DNA from: Nostoc calcicola FACHB-3891
Lineage (GTDB): Bacteria > Cyanobacteriota > Cyanobacteriia > Cyanobacteriales > Nostocaceae
Length of the DNA: 64,000 nucleotides
NCBI RefSeq assembly: GCF_014697355.1
Contig: NZ_JACJRQ010000020.1
Span: 1 to 64,000, forward strand
Direction: 5' to 3'
The first letter of the stretch is position 1. Each line of letters opens with the position of its first letter. Positions 51,072 to 58,591 of this stretch are shown piece by piece. The notes below the pieces were generated by a model, which was given only the letters and a program-made list of their open reading frames with translations, was not told the origin of the DNA and made no database searches. Both the position numbers and the translations under genes were made by a program.

Positions 51072-51389
51072 TTACTTAGATTCTTCACCTAGATAAGATT
51101 GACGACTTTGGCGAACATGAAGAATTGCTACAACATCTTCTTCAACCACAAACAAAACTCGATATTTCCTTCGTTTTCCAACCCAGAGTTGCCGAATTTC
51201 ACGTCCAATCACTGATGCTTCTGGTGCTATACTACAACGATTAGGAAATTCTTGAAGCGAAACGATAGTGTCTTGAAGTTCGTAATACCAGTTGTTGGCT
51301 ACTTCAGCACTCAGATTGTCGCACATCCAACGATAAGATGTTTCGATTTCTTGAAAGGCAGTGGGTTGAATGAGAACCTGGTAACTCAT
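51072..51389 (-). CDS. RelE/ParE family toxin (105 aa)
   Basis: Small basic protein of the ParE/RelE toxin fold: YQVLIQPTAFQEIETSYRWM then CDNLSAEVANNWYYELQDTI, IGREIRQLWVGKRRKYRVLF and VVAILHVRQSRQSYLG, the last matching the VxILxIxH strand. ATG 51389 overlaps the last bases of the antitoxin gene (51386-51389), showing translational coupling. Probably a DNA gyrase or ribosome-targeting toxin. Confidence 0.88.
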   Translation of the reverse strand: MSYQVLIQPTAFQEIETSYRWMCDNLSAEVANNWYYELQDTIVSLQEFPNRCSIAPEASVIGREIRQLWVGKRRKYRVLFVVEEDVVAILHVRQSRQSYLGEESK

Positions 51390-51652
51390 GGGCGAGGTGG
51401 AATGCCAAGTTTGCGTTGTAGGGTTACCAAGGCTTCCTCGGCAGGAATTCCTTCACCCTGCTCAAACTCATCTAGTCCTTTACGAATACCTACTACCGTT
51501 TCTAGGTAATCAATGCGTTCTAGGAGTTCTCTGTATGTGGCTGGGGGCTGTTTTGGGGCTGTTTTGAGTGATTTCAAAAATGCAAGTAGATCCTCTAGCA
51601 GTTCGTTTGGAGTATTATCAATTTCTTGTAATAGCAATTCTTTGATCGTCAT
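51386..51652 (-). CDS. Antitoxin of the RelE/ParE pair (88 aa)
   Basis: Short acidic protein, first in a two-gene module, overlapping the toxin by 4 bp. N-terminal helix MTIKELLLQEIDNTPNELLE, a middle coiled coil (YRELLERIDYLETVVGIRKG) and the C-terminal VTLQRKLGIPPRP tail. This resembles small cyanobacterial antitoxins of the MTIKELLLQEI type; likely autoregulates the operon. Confidence 0.8.
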   Translation of the reverse strand: MTIKELLLQEIDNTPNELLEDLLAFLKSLKTAPKQPPATYRELLERIDYLETVVGIRKGLDEFEQGEGIPAEEALVTLQRKLGIPPRP

Positions 51653-51761
51653 TACAGTTAATAGATGAGATTTATGTTTCTAGTATAGCGATCGCTCCTC
51701 AAAGCTAAACTAGAAAAAATAGTGCCGCAGCTACGCCCGTGGTAGACATTGCTCTTTCAGT

Positions 51762-52028
51762 ATGAAAACCAAAACATTAACTGCCATTATTCACAAAGAA
51801 GAGGATATGTATGTTGCTGAATGTCCTGAAGTCGGCACAGTTGACCAAGGTGAAACAATAGAAGAAGCTCTTGCTAATCTTAAAGAAGCTACAAGGCTAT
51901 ACTTAGAAGAATGTCCTTCATTCGACACTGATACTAGTCCCAGGTTTGTAACGAGTAATGAAATGCTATATTCTTACACTAATAAGGTTAAATTATCATG
52001 CTTAATGAACTTAGACAAAAGGCCGTAG
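51762..52028 (+). CDS. HicB-like antitoxin, no HicA partner (88 aa)
   Basis: HicB half-fold: LTAIIHKEEDMYVAECPEVG, TVDQGETIEEALANLKEATR and YLEECP. The C-terminal 30 residues (after DTDTSP) lack the usual HicB ending and run on into the start of the next antitoxin gene, which overlaps it by 31 bp. No HicA-type toxin lies beside it, so it is an orphan or a decayed module. Confidence 0.8.
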   Translation: MKTKTLTAIIHKEEDMYVAECPEVGTVDQGETIEEALANLKEATRLYLEECPSFDTDTSPRFVTSNEMLYSYTNKVKLSCLMNLDKRP

Positions 52029-52231
52029 TAAAACCTGGTGGTGTAGTAGAAATCTGCTCTCCAGAACTTCCAGCAGGTGCAACTGTCGAGGTAATAGTAT
52101 TTCTAGAGTCACCTGCAAAGCATTCTGAAAAGCCTCTAACTAGCTTCATTGGATCTGCTAAAGGTAGTTTTGCCACGCCTGAAAACGTTGATGAGTTTAT
52201 TCGCCAAGAACGGGATGCATGGGAATTCTAG
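51998..52231 (+). CDS. VapB-like antitoxin (77 aa)
   Basis: MLNELRQKAVVKPGGVVEIC, then ELPAGATVEVIVFLESP is a beta-rich AbrB-like start, and the C-terminal FATPENVDEFIRQERDAWEF is the usual toxin-neutralising tail. AAGG lies 12 bp before ATG 51998. It overlaps the PIN toxin gene by 13 bp. Confidence 0.85.
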   Translation: MLNELRQKAVVKPGGVVEICSPELPAGATVEVIVFLESPAKHSEKPLTSFIGSAKGSFATPENVDEFIRQERDAWEF

Positions 52232-52665
52232 AGGCTATTCAAGGCACACGGATTTACCTAGATACCAACATTTGGATCTATGCTTTAGAAGGATATCCAG
52301 CATTCGTCCAAGATTTAACTCAGTTATTCCAAAGCATCGATCGAGGTAATTTGAGTGTTGTAACCAGTGAATTATCACTTGCAGAAGTATTAATAAAACC
52401 TTTCCAAAATCAGGACTTAGCTCAACAGACAACTTACAAACAACTGATTATAAATTCCCAGAATTTAACAGTAGCTCCTGTCAGTCGTCAGGTCTTAATT
52501 GAAGCTGCTAAACTCCGTGCCAGTATCAACATGAAATTACCTGATGCTATCCATGCCGCAACAGCATTGTTAACTCAATGCTCTACTTTTCTCACCAATG
52601 ACCAGCGCTTTCGGAGTGTCCCTAAACTAACAGTAATTTTGCTCTCTGAAATTAATTCTCCGTAG
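52219..52665 (+). CDS. VapC-like PIN domain toxin (148 aa)
   Basis: Ribonuclease toxin with the PIN acidic residues: IYLDTNIWIYALEGYP (first Asp), TSELSLAEVLIKPF (Glu), LPDAIHAATALLT (Asp) and FLTNDQRF (Asp). Start ATG 52219 lies within the antitoxin gene, so translation is coupled. Cleaves tRNA or other RNA when free of antitoxin (family knowledge). Confidence 0.92.
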   Translation: MGILEAIQGTRIYLDTNIWIYALEGYPAFVQDLTQLFQSIDRGNLSVVTSELSLAEVLIKPFQNQDLAQQTTYKQLIINSQNLTVAPVSRQVLIEAAKLRASINMKLPDAIHAATALLTQCSTFLTNDQRFRSVPKLTVILLSEINSP

Positions 52666-52684
52666 CTAACATCTTTTTTTACCC

Positions 52685-53941
52685 TTACTCATTAGTTGCT
52701 GCTTCTAGCCAGACTTCCACATCATCTGCTAGCAACTTTTGTGCAGCTTCTAGCATTGATGCTGCGATGTCTTTGAGGTCTTCACGATTGTTCAAGTAAG
52801 TTTTCAATGCTTCCATTGGATCGATACTACTACTGGCAGTCAATTCGGGAATTCGCGGTCGAGCTAATTGACTCACTAATTCTGCTTGGATGGTGTAGGT
52901 GTGAGCCAGATTTAAAGCAGTATGTATAGAGGAACTGTCAATTAAATCCATCTGTTCCGATCGCAGTTTGTAAATTAGCCGCACCACAGCATCTTCAATA
53001 TCATACTTGGCGATCGCTTTCATTAATACCGCTTGGGGATCTTCTGCTTTCGAGACATCCACCTCAATTGTGCAAAAGTCCCGAACTGGTAACGGACAAA
53101 ATTCCCACTCTGCCTTACCCCGCTCCAGTTCTATCATGACATAGCCTTTATCTTCTTTTTCTTCACTAAAATCTACCCGCTCAATACTCCCTGGATAAAT
53201 CACCGGCGGGTTGTTGGATTTATTCAAATTTTGATGACGATGGACATGTCCTAACGCTACATAATCAAAACAAGGTCGCGTCAATAAAGATAAAGGTAGA
53301 GTAAAGCCTTTACCCACTGCCAAGTAGCGTTCTGCACCTAAAGTAGCATTGTCAGCCATCAAATGAGCCAAAAGCACAGTTGGCACATCGGGATCGAGAC
53401 GGCGAACTTCCCCTTCCAAAACAACTTGCAAGCGTTCCGTTAACAGTTGGTTGACTTCCGCCAAAGACAAACCCTCAGTCTCTTGACGAGTCATCAGCGT
53501 CGAACGAGTCAGCCAAGGAAGGGTAATTACTTGCACTTTGCCATTGGGGGTTTCGATGCAGTGTGTAGTCAAGGTATCACCAACAAGAAAACCAGGCACA
53601 CCCAAGGTGCGGTAAATACATAGACTCGCACCTCCTAGTCCTTGGGAATGTTGGTCGTGATTCCCCACCAACAGCACTGTGGGAATATTCGCATCAACCA
53701 AACGGCGAAATTGGGTAGCAAAAGCTTGTTGTACATAGGGTGGTGGTGTCGCATCCGGAAAAGCATCGCCACCAAATATCACTAAATCTACAGTATCTGC
53801 GATCGCTCGGTCAATACATCGAGATAATGTATTGACAAAATCCTCCAATCGTGTATTTAATCCAGTTAGCGGATTAATTCGTCCGTGGGAAAAGCCGCTT
53901 CCCATGTGGATATCGGAAAGGTGGAGGATTTTGATCGTCAT
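52685..53941 (-). CDS. sbcD: SbcD-like DNA repair exonuclease (418 aa)
   Basis: Calcineurin-type metallophosphoesterase, nuclease subunit of an SbcCD/Mre11-like complex. Metal-ligand motifs in order: ILHLSDIHMGSGF, LVIFGGDAFPD, LLVGNHDQHSQG, TVLLAHLMADNA and YVALGHVHRHQ. The C-terminal ~120 residues form a capping region. ATG 53941 (MTIKILHLSD) is preferred to an upstream in-frame ATG (53986), because those codons come from a TGTCCTTTGTC heptanucleotide repeat. No SbcC ATPase gene in the window. Confidence 0.9.
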   Translation of the reverse strand: MTIKILHLSDIHMGSGFSHGRINPLTGLNTRLEDFVNTLSRCIDRAIADTVDLVIFGGDAFPDATPPPYVQQAFATQFRRLVDANIPTVLLVGNHDQHSQGLGGASLCIYRTLGVPGFLVGDTLTTHCIETPNGKVQVITLPWLTRSTLMTRQETEGLSLAEVNQLLTERLQVVLEGEVRRLDPDVPTVLLAHLMADNATLGAERYLAVGKGFTLPLSLLTRPCFDYVALGHVHRHQNLNKSNNPPVIYPGSIERVDFSEEKEDKGYVMIELERGKAEWEFCPLPVRDFCTIEVDVSKAEDPQAVLMKAIAKYDIEDAVVRLIYKLRSEQMDLIDSSSIHTALNLAHTYTIQAELVSQLARPRIPELTASSSIDPMEALKTYLNNREDLKDIAASMLEAAQKLLADDVEVWLEAATNE

Positions 53942-54050
53942 TTGTCCTTTGTCCTTAGTCATTTGTCCTTGAGGTTTTGATTTCACAAAGCCCGATATCA
54001 GACTTAATCTCTTTGTCTAATACTAATGACAAATGACTAATGACCAGTGA

Positions 54051-54776
54051 CTAAATATGAATTCCACATTCTGTTTTATTGCTTCCCCGCCACCGTCCGG
54101 CGCGTTCGTCTTCGCCTTCGCCGACTTTTGTGGTGATGGGTTTGTCGCCGATGCTGGGATAACCTTGGTCGTGTAGGGGATTGTAAATAACTCCATGTTC
54201 AGCTACGTAAAGCCAGCTGTCTTTGCGTGTCCAGGTAGCTATGGGATTTACTTTCAAACGACCCTTGCCGTCGAATTCAAATATGGGCATATTAGCACGG
54301 GTTACTGCTTGGTCGCGGCGGCGTCCAGTAATCCAAGCCACGCTGTTGAGTTCGTCTAAACCCCGTAGCAGTGGTTCAATTTTGGTAATTTCGTGGAATT
54401 TGAGAATATCTTTGTCCCAGAGTGCATCGCCATACTTGGCTTCAAAAGCTTCGGCGCTGTCCACGTCTGGAGTTTTGTAAGTTTTCAGATCCAGGTTGTA
54501 TATTTGTTTGGCTTTAGCAACTAGTTCTAGGCTTTCGTCGAAGTGGTAGAGGGTATCGAGAAATATCACAGGAACCGGAAACTTGAGTTCGCTGTAAAGA
54601 ATATGGGTGATTACCATGTCATCCACATTAAAGGCGCTGGTTTGTACCAGTCCGGTTGGGATGTTTTCTACAGACCATGCCAAGATTTGTTTTGGGGTGG
54701 CAGTTTCAAATTCTTGATTTAATTTTTCTAAGTCAAAAGCGATCGTTTCGTTTTTAGATGCTGTGGAAGCTGTCAT
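54051..54776 (-). CDS. cysH: Phosphoadenylyl-sulfate (PAPS) reductase
   Basis: Assimilatory sulfate reduction: reduces PAPS to sulfite with thioredoxin. The SGLVQTSAF-like PP-loop appears as PTGLVQTSAFNVDDMVITHI, with VIFLDTLYHFDESLELV and WITGRRRDQAVTRAN. The catalytic Cys is in the C-terminal ECGIHI, preceded by ERAGRWRGSNKT. The CC-CC Fe-S motif of APS reductases is absent, so the PAPS type. Normal length (241 aa). Upstream of the SbcD gene, same strand, with STRR between. Confidence 0.95.
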   Translation of the reverse strand: MTASTASKNETIAFDLEKLNQEFETATPKQILAWSVENIPTGLVQTSAFNVDDMVITHILYSELKFPVPVIFLDTLYHFDESLELVAKAKQIYNLDLKTYKTPDVDSAEAFEAKYGDALWDKDILKFHEITKIEPLLRGLDELNSVAWITGRRRDQAVTRANMPIFEFDGKGRLKVNPIATWTRKDSWLYVAEHGVIYNPLHDQGYPSIGDKPITTKVGEGEDERAGRWRGSNKTECGIHI

Positions 54777-55110
54777 GGTAATTTTCTATTCAAATAATTT
54801 CTACCTTGATTAAGATTTATTTTACTGCATAAAGGCTCATATTCCGCTAGGAGATCAGGTAATTATTTGTGGGCATAAGAGATAGGGAGATGGGGAGCAG
54901 AGGGGAAAGAGGTAATTTTTATTCTCCCCCTTGCTCCCTACCCCTCTACCTTTTGCCAATGACCAATGTCAGTAAAAACCATTACGTTAGTAAATACTGT
55001 CTCTTTTATTAAGGGATGTTACGGTAATTTAAGTTTTACAGGCTTTTTATGGACATATATACTGATTTTGATATGGTTAAGAAACAATTAATAAAAGGGA
55101 TTTTACTTAA
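54777..55110. other. 334-bp intergenic, repeats only
   Basis: Contains an imperfect purine-rich inverted repeat (GGGGAGCAGAGGGG at about 54893 with CCCCTTGCTCCCTACCCC near 54925). No gene. Confidence 0.5.
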
Positions 55111-55215
55111 ATGAAGAATTCAAAAATCCGTAATCCATTAAGTGAATCTATAGTTATGGGCGCTTTAATCGCGTTGACCAGCGTTAGTATTATCACGATC
55201 ATGAACGCTTTCTAA
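55111..55215 (+). CDS. Small membrane peptide with its own terminator (34 aa)
   Basis: ATG 55111 with AAAGGG 10-14 bases upstream. Product MKNSKIRNPLSESIVMGALI then ALTSVSIITIMNAF: basic amphipathic start and one short hydrophobic helix. A transcription terminator 38 bp after the stop codon (55253-55282) argues for a genuine monocistronic transcript. I recognise no family. Confidence 0.6.
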   Translation: MKNSKIRNPLSESIVMGALIALTSVSIITIMNAF

Positions 55216-55252
55216 GATAAAAAATTCTAATTTTAGCAACATAAGTTTACAT

Positions 55253-55282
55253 AACCCTGCTCAAAACTGAGTAGGGTTTTTG
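55253..55282 (+). terminator. Rho-independent terminator
   Basis: AACCCTGCTC (55253-55262), 6-base loop, GAGTAGGGTT (55269-55278, one G.U pair), then TTTTG. Best intrinsic terminator in the window; it ends the small membrane-peptide gene. Confidence 0.85.
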
Positions 55283-55386
55283 CATTTTGTTTACATCTCC
55301 ACCCTCCAGCACGTAAATCGAGCAACCACTTAAAAACCCTAAAAAGCCATTCCATAATACTTTTGACTTTTGACTTCACGGCGGTG

Positions 55387-56976
55387 CTAGTGACCTATCG
55401 GCGCTTTTGCTCCCGCGCCGCCTTTGCCCAGGAATAATAACAAAGGTAATGAACAAAGGAAGGCGACACCTACCACTCGAAAGCAATCTGCGTAAGACAA
55501 AACAGCAGCTTGGGTATCTACTGTTTGACTTAATAAAGCTAGTGCTTGTTGTTGAGCTGTTGTGGCATCCATACCTTGGCTTTGGAGTGCGCCGTTGAGT
55601 GCATCAAGGCGTTGATTGGTTTCTGGGTCATAAGGACTAAGGTTTGTCAACAGGATGGCTCGATGAAAAGCTTCTCGTCGGTCAAGGAGAGTGGTAAGTA
55701 AGGCAATGCCGATGCTACCACCTAGTTGTCGGGTGAGGTTGTAGAACCCAGAACCGGCAGAAATATCCTGTTTGGGTAGCCCTCCTAAAGTTGCCAAACT
55801 CAAAGGGAGAAACATCAATACAGTAAAAGCCCCACGCCATACCAATGGCCAAAATAAATCATCTGTGCCGCTTTGTGGGGTAATTGCCGCTAATTGAAAC
55901 ATGACTCCAGATGTTCCAACAGCACCGATCGCAATTAAAATTCGGGCATCGATTTTGGTGGATAATTTACCTAATAAAACCATGACGATCGCAGATGCCA
56001 AAGCACCAGGCGCTAACAATAGTCCTGTCTGAGTTGCCGTAAAGTGCAGTACACTCTGAGCAAATATCGGCACGGCAAACAGGGCGCCATAAAGCCCCAT
56101 CCCTACTATTGCTGATAAAAAACTCCCAGCAGCTAAAGAACGGTGACGTAAAACTCTCAAATCAACAGCTGGATGGGCTATTTTTAATTCGTACCAAATA
56201 AATAGTCCCAATCCGATGGCGCTAGCAACAGCCAACGTGGTAATGAAACCGGAGGAAAACCAGTCCTCTGTCTCTCCTTCCTCTAACAAAGTTTGCATAC
56301 AGCCGATCGCAATCACCAAAAACCCAATCCCGAACCAATCCACCGCTTGGCTTTGTGTCTGACTATTGTCTTTGTCTTTGGGCAAAAATACTAAGGACAT
56401 TGCCACTGCAACGATCCCAAAGGGAATATTAACAAAGAAAATCCACCGCCAGCCCAAACCATCTACCAAGAAGCCGCCTAAGGTGGGGCCGATGGCTGGC
56501 CCAGCAATTACACCCACCCCAAAAACTGCTTGAGCTAAACCCTGTTCCGCAGGTGGAAAAGTCTCGAACAAAATTGCTTGTGCTTTAGCTAGCAACCCGC
56601 CACCGCATAAACCCTGAAGAATTCGAGAAATTACCAGCATCGGTAAATTTAAAGCCAACCCGCATAAAACCGAGGCAATGGTAAAGCCAATCAAAGAGAA
56701 GATAAAGTAAGTTTTGCGCCCAAAATAATCTCCCAACCATGCAGATAAGGGAATTAAAACAACGTTGGCGATCGCATATCCAGTCACCACCCAACCCACT
56801 TCGCTGACAGTTGCTCCCAAAGTGGCTTGGATATCGGTTAAAGCAACGTTGACAATACTGGTGTCAATCACTTCTAAGATGGCACCAAGGGCAGCCGTAA
56901 AAGCGATCGCCCACTTCAAAGGCCCCTGCACATAACCAAATTCGTCAAAAGTGGAACGTTTAATATTGGTAGCCAT
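55387..56976 (-). CDS. DHA2-family MFS efflux transporter (529 aa)
   Basis: EmrB/QacA-type drug or metabolite:H+ antiporter with 14 predicted membrane helices. Motifs: ALGAILEVIDTSIVNVALTD (helix 1), WVVTGYAIANVVLIPLSAWL and GDYFGRKTYFIFSLIGFTIA (motif A), RILQGLCGGGLLAKAQAI, and GPAIGPTLGGFLVDGLGWRW (motif C). GTG at 56985 is an alternative start; ATG 56976 (MATNIKRST) is preferred. No membrane-fusion partner beside it. It is divergent from a TetR-type regulator that likely controls it. Confidence 0.93.
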   Translation of the reverse strand: MATNIKRSTFDEFGYVQGPLKWAIAFTAALGAILEVIDTSIVNVALTDIQATLGATVSEVGWVVTGYAIANVVLIPLSAWLGDYFGRKTYFIFSLIGFTIASVLCGLALNLPMLVISRILQGLCGGGLLAKAQAILFETFPPAEQGLAQAVFGVGVIAGPAIGPTLGGFLVDGLGWRWIFFVNIPFGIVAVAMSLVFLPKDKDNSQTQSQAVDWFGIGFLVIAIGCMQTLLEEGETEDWFSSGFITTLAVASAIGLGLFIWYELKIAHPAVDLRVLRHRSLAAGSFLSAIVGMGLYGALFAVPIFAQSVLHFTATQTGLLLAPGALASAIVMVLLGKLSTKIDARILIAIGAVGTSGVMFQLAAITPQSGTDDLFWPLVWRGAFTVLMFLPLSLATLGGLPKQDISAGSGFYNLTRQLGGSIGIALLTTLLDRREAFHRAILLTNLSPYDPETNQRLDALNGALQSQGMDATTAQQQALALLSQTVDTQAAVLSYADCFRVVGVAFLCSLPLLLFLGKGGAGAKAPIGH

Positions 56977-57090
56977 TGTCAGCACGAGTAGTATTTGGAA
57001 GATGTCATACTAATTCGTAATTAAGATTCGTCAAATGTTATCTGGGTTTCCTTCTTAGCTATTGCGAAAGCTCAAATTAGATACAACATC

Positions 57091-57116
57091 TATACGATAC
57101 GGTAGCGTATCATATA
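57091..57116. promoter_or_regulatory. Probable TetR operator
   Basis: Near-perfect 26-bp palindrome between the divergent pump and regulator genes: TATA-C-GATACG, 4-base centre GTAG, CGTATC-A-TATA (one mismatch pair). Such TetR-family sites usually overlap the promoter of the pump and of the repressor. Confidence 0.8.
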
Positions 57117-57187
57117 GTAAAGGTCAAGGAAAGCACCACCCATCCTTCTCCCTCATCCCCCTCATCCCCCTCATCCCCATCATCCCC

Positions 57188-57802
57188 ATGTCAACTTCTT
57201 CTGGACGCCCACGCAGCATCCACGCCGACCAAGCTATTTTGCAAGCGACCTTAGACTTGCTTGCAGAGGTAGGATATGAAAGCATGAGTATAGAAGCGAT
57301 CGCTTCTCGTGCTGGGGTTGGAAAAACCACCATCTATCGGCGTTACACTTCCAAAGAAGAACTAGTTGCAGACGCCATAGAAAGTCTGAGAAATGATTTA
57401 GCGATCCCCGATACCGGCAGCTTCTGGGGAGACATGGATATCGTCATCAAAAATGCAGCTAAAAAAATAGACAGTCCCCTTGGTCGCCAGACACTTGCCT
57501 TGATTATCAGCACAGCATCTAGCAATCCTCAGTTTGCGGAAGTTTACTGGACAAAATATACAAAACTCCGACGTGAAGCCTTTGCTAAAGTACTTGAGCG
57601 TGCCAAGTCTAGAGGAGAAATCAACGATAATGCCGACGTAGACCTAATTATCGACCTTGTGAGTGGGTCACTGTATTATGCACTGATTTTCAAACCCACA
57701 ACCGAGCCGGTAGAAGCGTATATGCGCCGCACGATAGATATTCTGATGAAGGGAGTAGGGAGTGGGGAGATGGCTTCGCTAAGGGAAAAGGGGAAAGGTT
57801 AA
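57188..57802 (+). CDS. TetR/AcrR family transcriptional regulator (204 aa)
   Basis: Helix-turn-helix N-terminus: HADQAILQATLDLLAEVGYE, SMSIEAIASRAGVGKTTIYR and RYTSKEELVADAIE. The C-terminal ligand-binding domain follows (LGRQTLALIISTASSNPQFA, WTKYTKLRREAFAKVLERAK, DLIIDLVSGSLYYALIFKPT). ATG 57188 (MSTSSGRPRSI) is the likely start; upstream in-frame codons derive from a CCCCCTCAT repeat. The last ~15 codons run into a GGGAAAAGG repeat. Divergent from the DHA2 pump, with the operator between. Confidence 0.9.
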   Translation: MSTSSGRPRSIHADQAILQATLDLLAEVGYESMSIEAIASRAGVGKTTIYRRYTSKEELVADAIESLRNDLAIPDTGSFWGDMDIVIKNAAKKIDSPLGRQTLALIISTASSNPQFAEVYWTKYTKLRREAFAKVLERAKSRGEINDNADVDLIIDLVSGSLYYALIFKPTTEPVEAYMRRTIDILMKGVGSGEMASLREKGKG

Positions 57803-57944
57803 AGGGAAAAGGAGGGATCTTTCGTTTACCCTTTGCCCTTTTCCCTTTACCCCTTGCTCATTTCCCAACTTGTTGCCAAAATAACTTTTCACCAATCCTC
57901 GTAAATGAGATGATGTATTAATTAGAGAAAAAGGTGAACAATTG

Positions 57945-58298
57945 TTATTTTTCTCCCTCCGCTTCTGGTTGCAAAATGGCATTACAGTATTGGATGAGGG
58001 TTGTCAAGCGATCGCTAATCGTTTGCAGTCTCGTTTGTACAGTCGATGCCTGCCGCGCTCCCTGGAAAAACATCACATCTATTTCCAACAAGCGCAGTTG
58101 CTTACTCATCTCGGTTTGATAAGACTGCACTCGCCAGTTTTCATCAGCCAAAGGCACAATTTCTTCCCCAAACAGTTGCTGCAACGAGGCTACACGCCGC
58201 CGCAGTTCGGGTGCAACAATTTGGTTAGTTGTGGCGTCGGAGCGTAATTGCTCTAGCAAAGTTACGAATGCCTGATATTTTTCACAGTTTGAAGACAT
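57945..58298 (-). CDS. patD: PatD-like heterocyst frequency control protein (117 aa)
   Basis: Small, all-helical protein: KYQAFVTLLEQLRSDATTNQ, ELRRRVASLQQLFGEEIVPL, TEMSKQLRLLEIDVMFFQGA and QTRLQTISDRLTTLIQYCNA. The central QTEMSKQLRLLEIDVMFFQ block resembles PatD, a heterocystous-cyanobacterium protein reported to interact with FtsZ and to restrict heterocyst frequency. The assignment is by pattern. If correct, the strain is heterocyst-forming. Divergent from the (p)ppGpp gene. Confidence 0.78.
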   Translation of the reverse strand: MSSNCEKYQAFVTLLEQLRSDATTNQIVAPELRRRVASLQQLFGEEIVPLADENWRVQSYQTEMSKQLRLLEIDVMFFQGARQASTVQTRLQTISDRLTTLIQYCNAILQPEAEGEK

Positions 58299-58376
58299 CG
58301 AGTGCTAGTTAAGATAGTATTAATGTCAAGTAATTTTTCTTCTACAATAAACTTTCTTAACCGCTTATCACTACTA

Positions 58377-58404
58377 AAAGCCTCAAATCGTGATTTGAGG
58401 CTTT
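58377..58404. promoter_or_regulatory. Hairpin between divergent patD and rel
   Basis: Perfect 13-bp arms (AAAGCCTCAAATC and complement) with a GT loop, followed on the plus side by TTTG. It resembles a terminator, yet no gene ends here: it is upstream of both patD and the (p)ppGpp gene. It may be a leader attenuator, or end a short upstream transcript. Confidence 0.5.
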
Positions 58405-58591
58405 GTTTGCAATCAATCGATTTTCAAGTTTATGATCCTTGAAATTACCACTGGATGACTACCATAACCAATTGGAGAACCATCCTCACATTGTTTTTCC
58501 AGCCTTCTAGCGGCTACAGCATTTTCTAACGGTGATGCTGGCAGTTCTTCTATCTCTTACTTATCTACCGATCCCCTTAAGAGCCAATTGT

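Noticed and set aside
53942..53986. Upstream start of the SbcD-like gene
   Set aside because: The extra 15 codons are a heptanucleotide repeat; ATG 53941 precedes the conserved metallophosphatase start directly.
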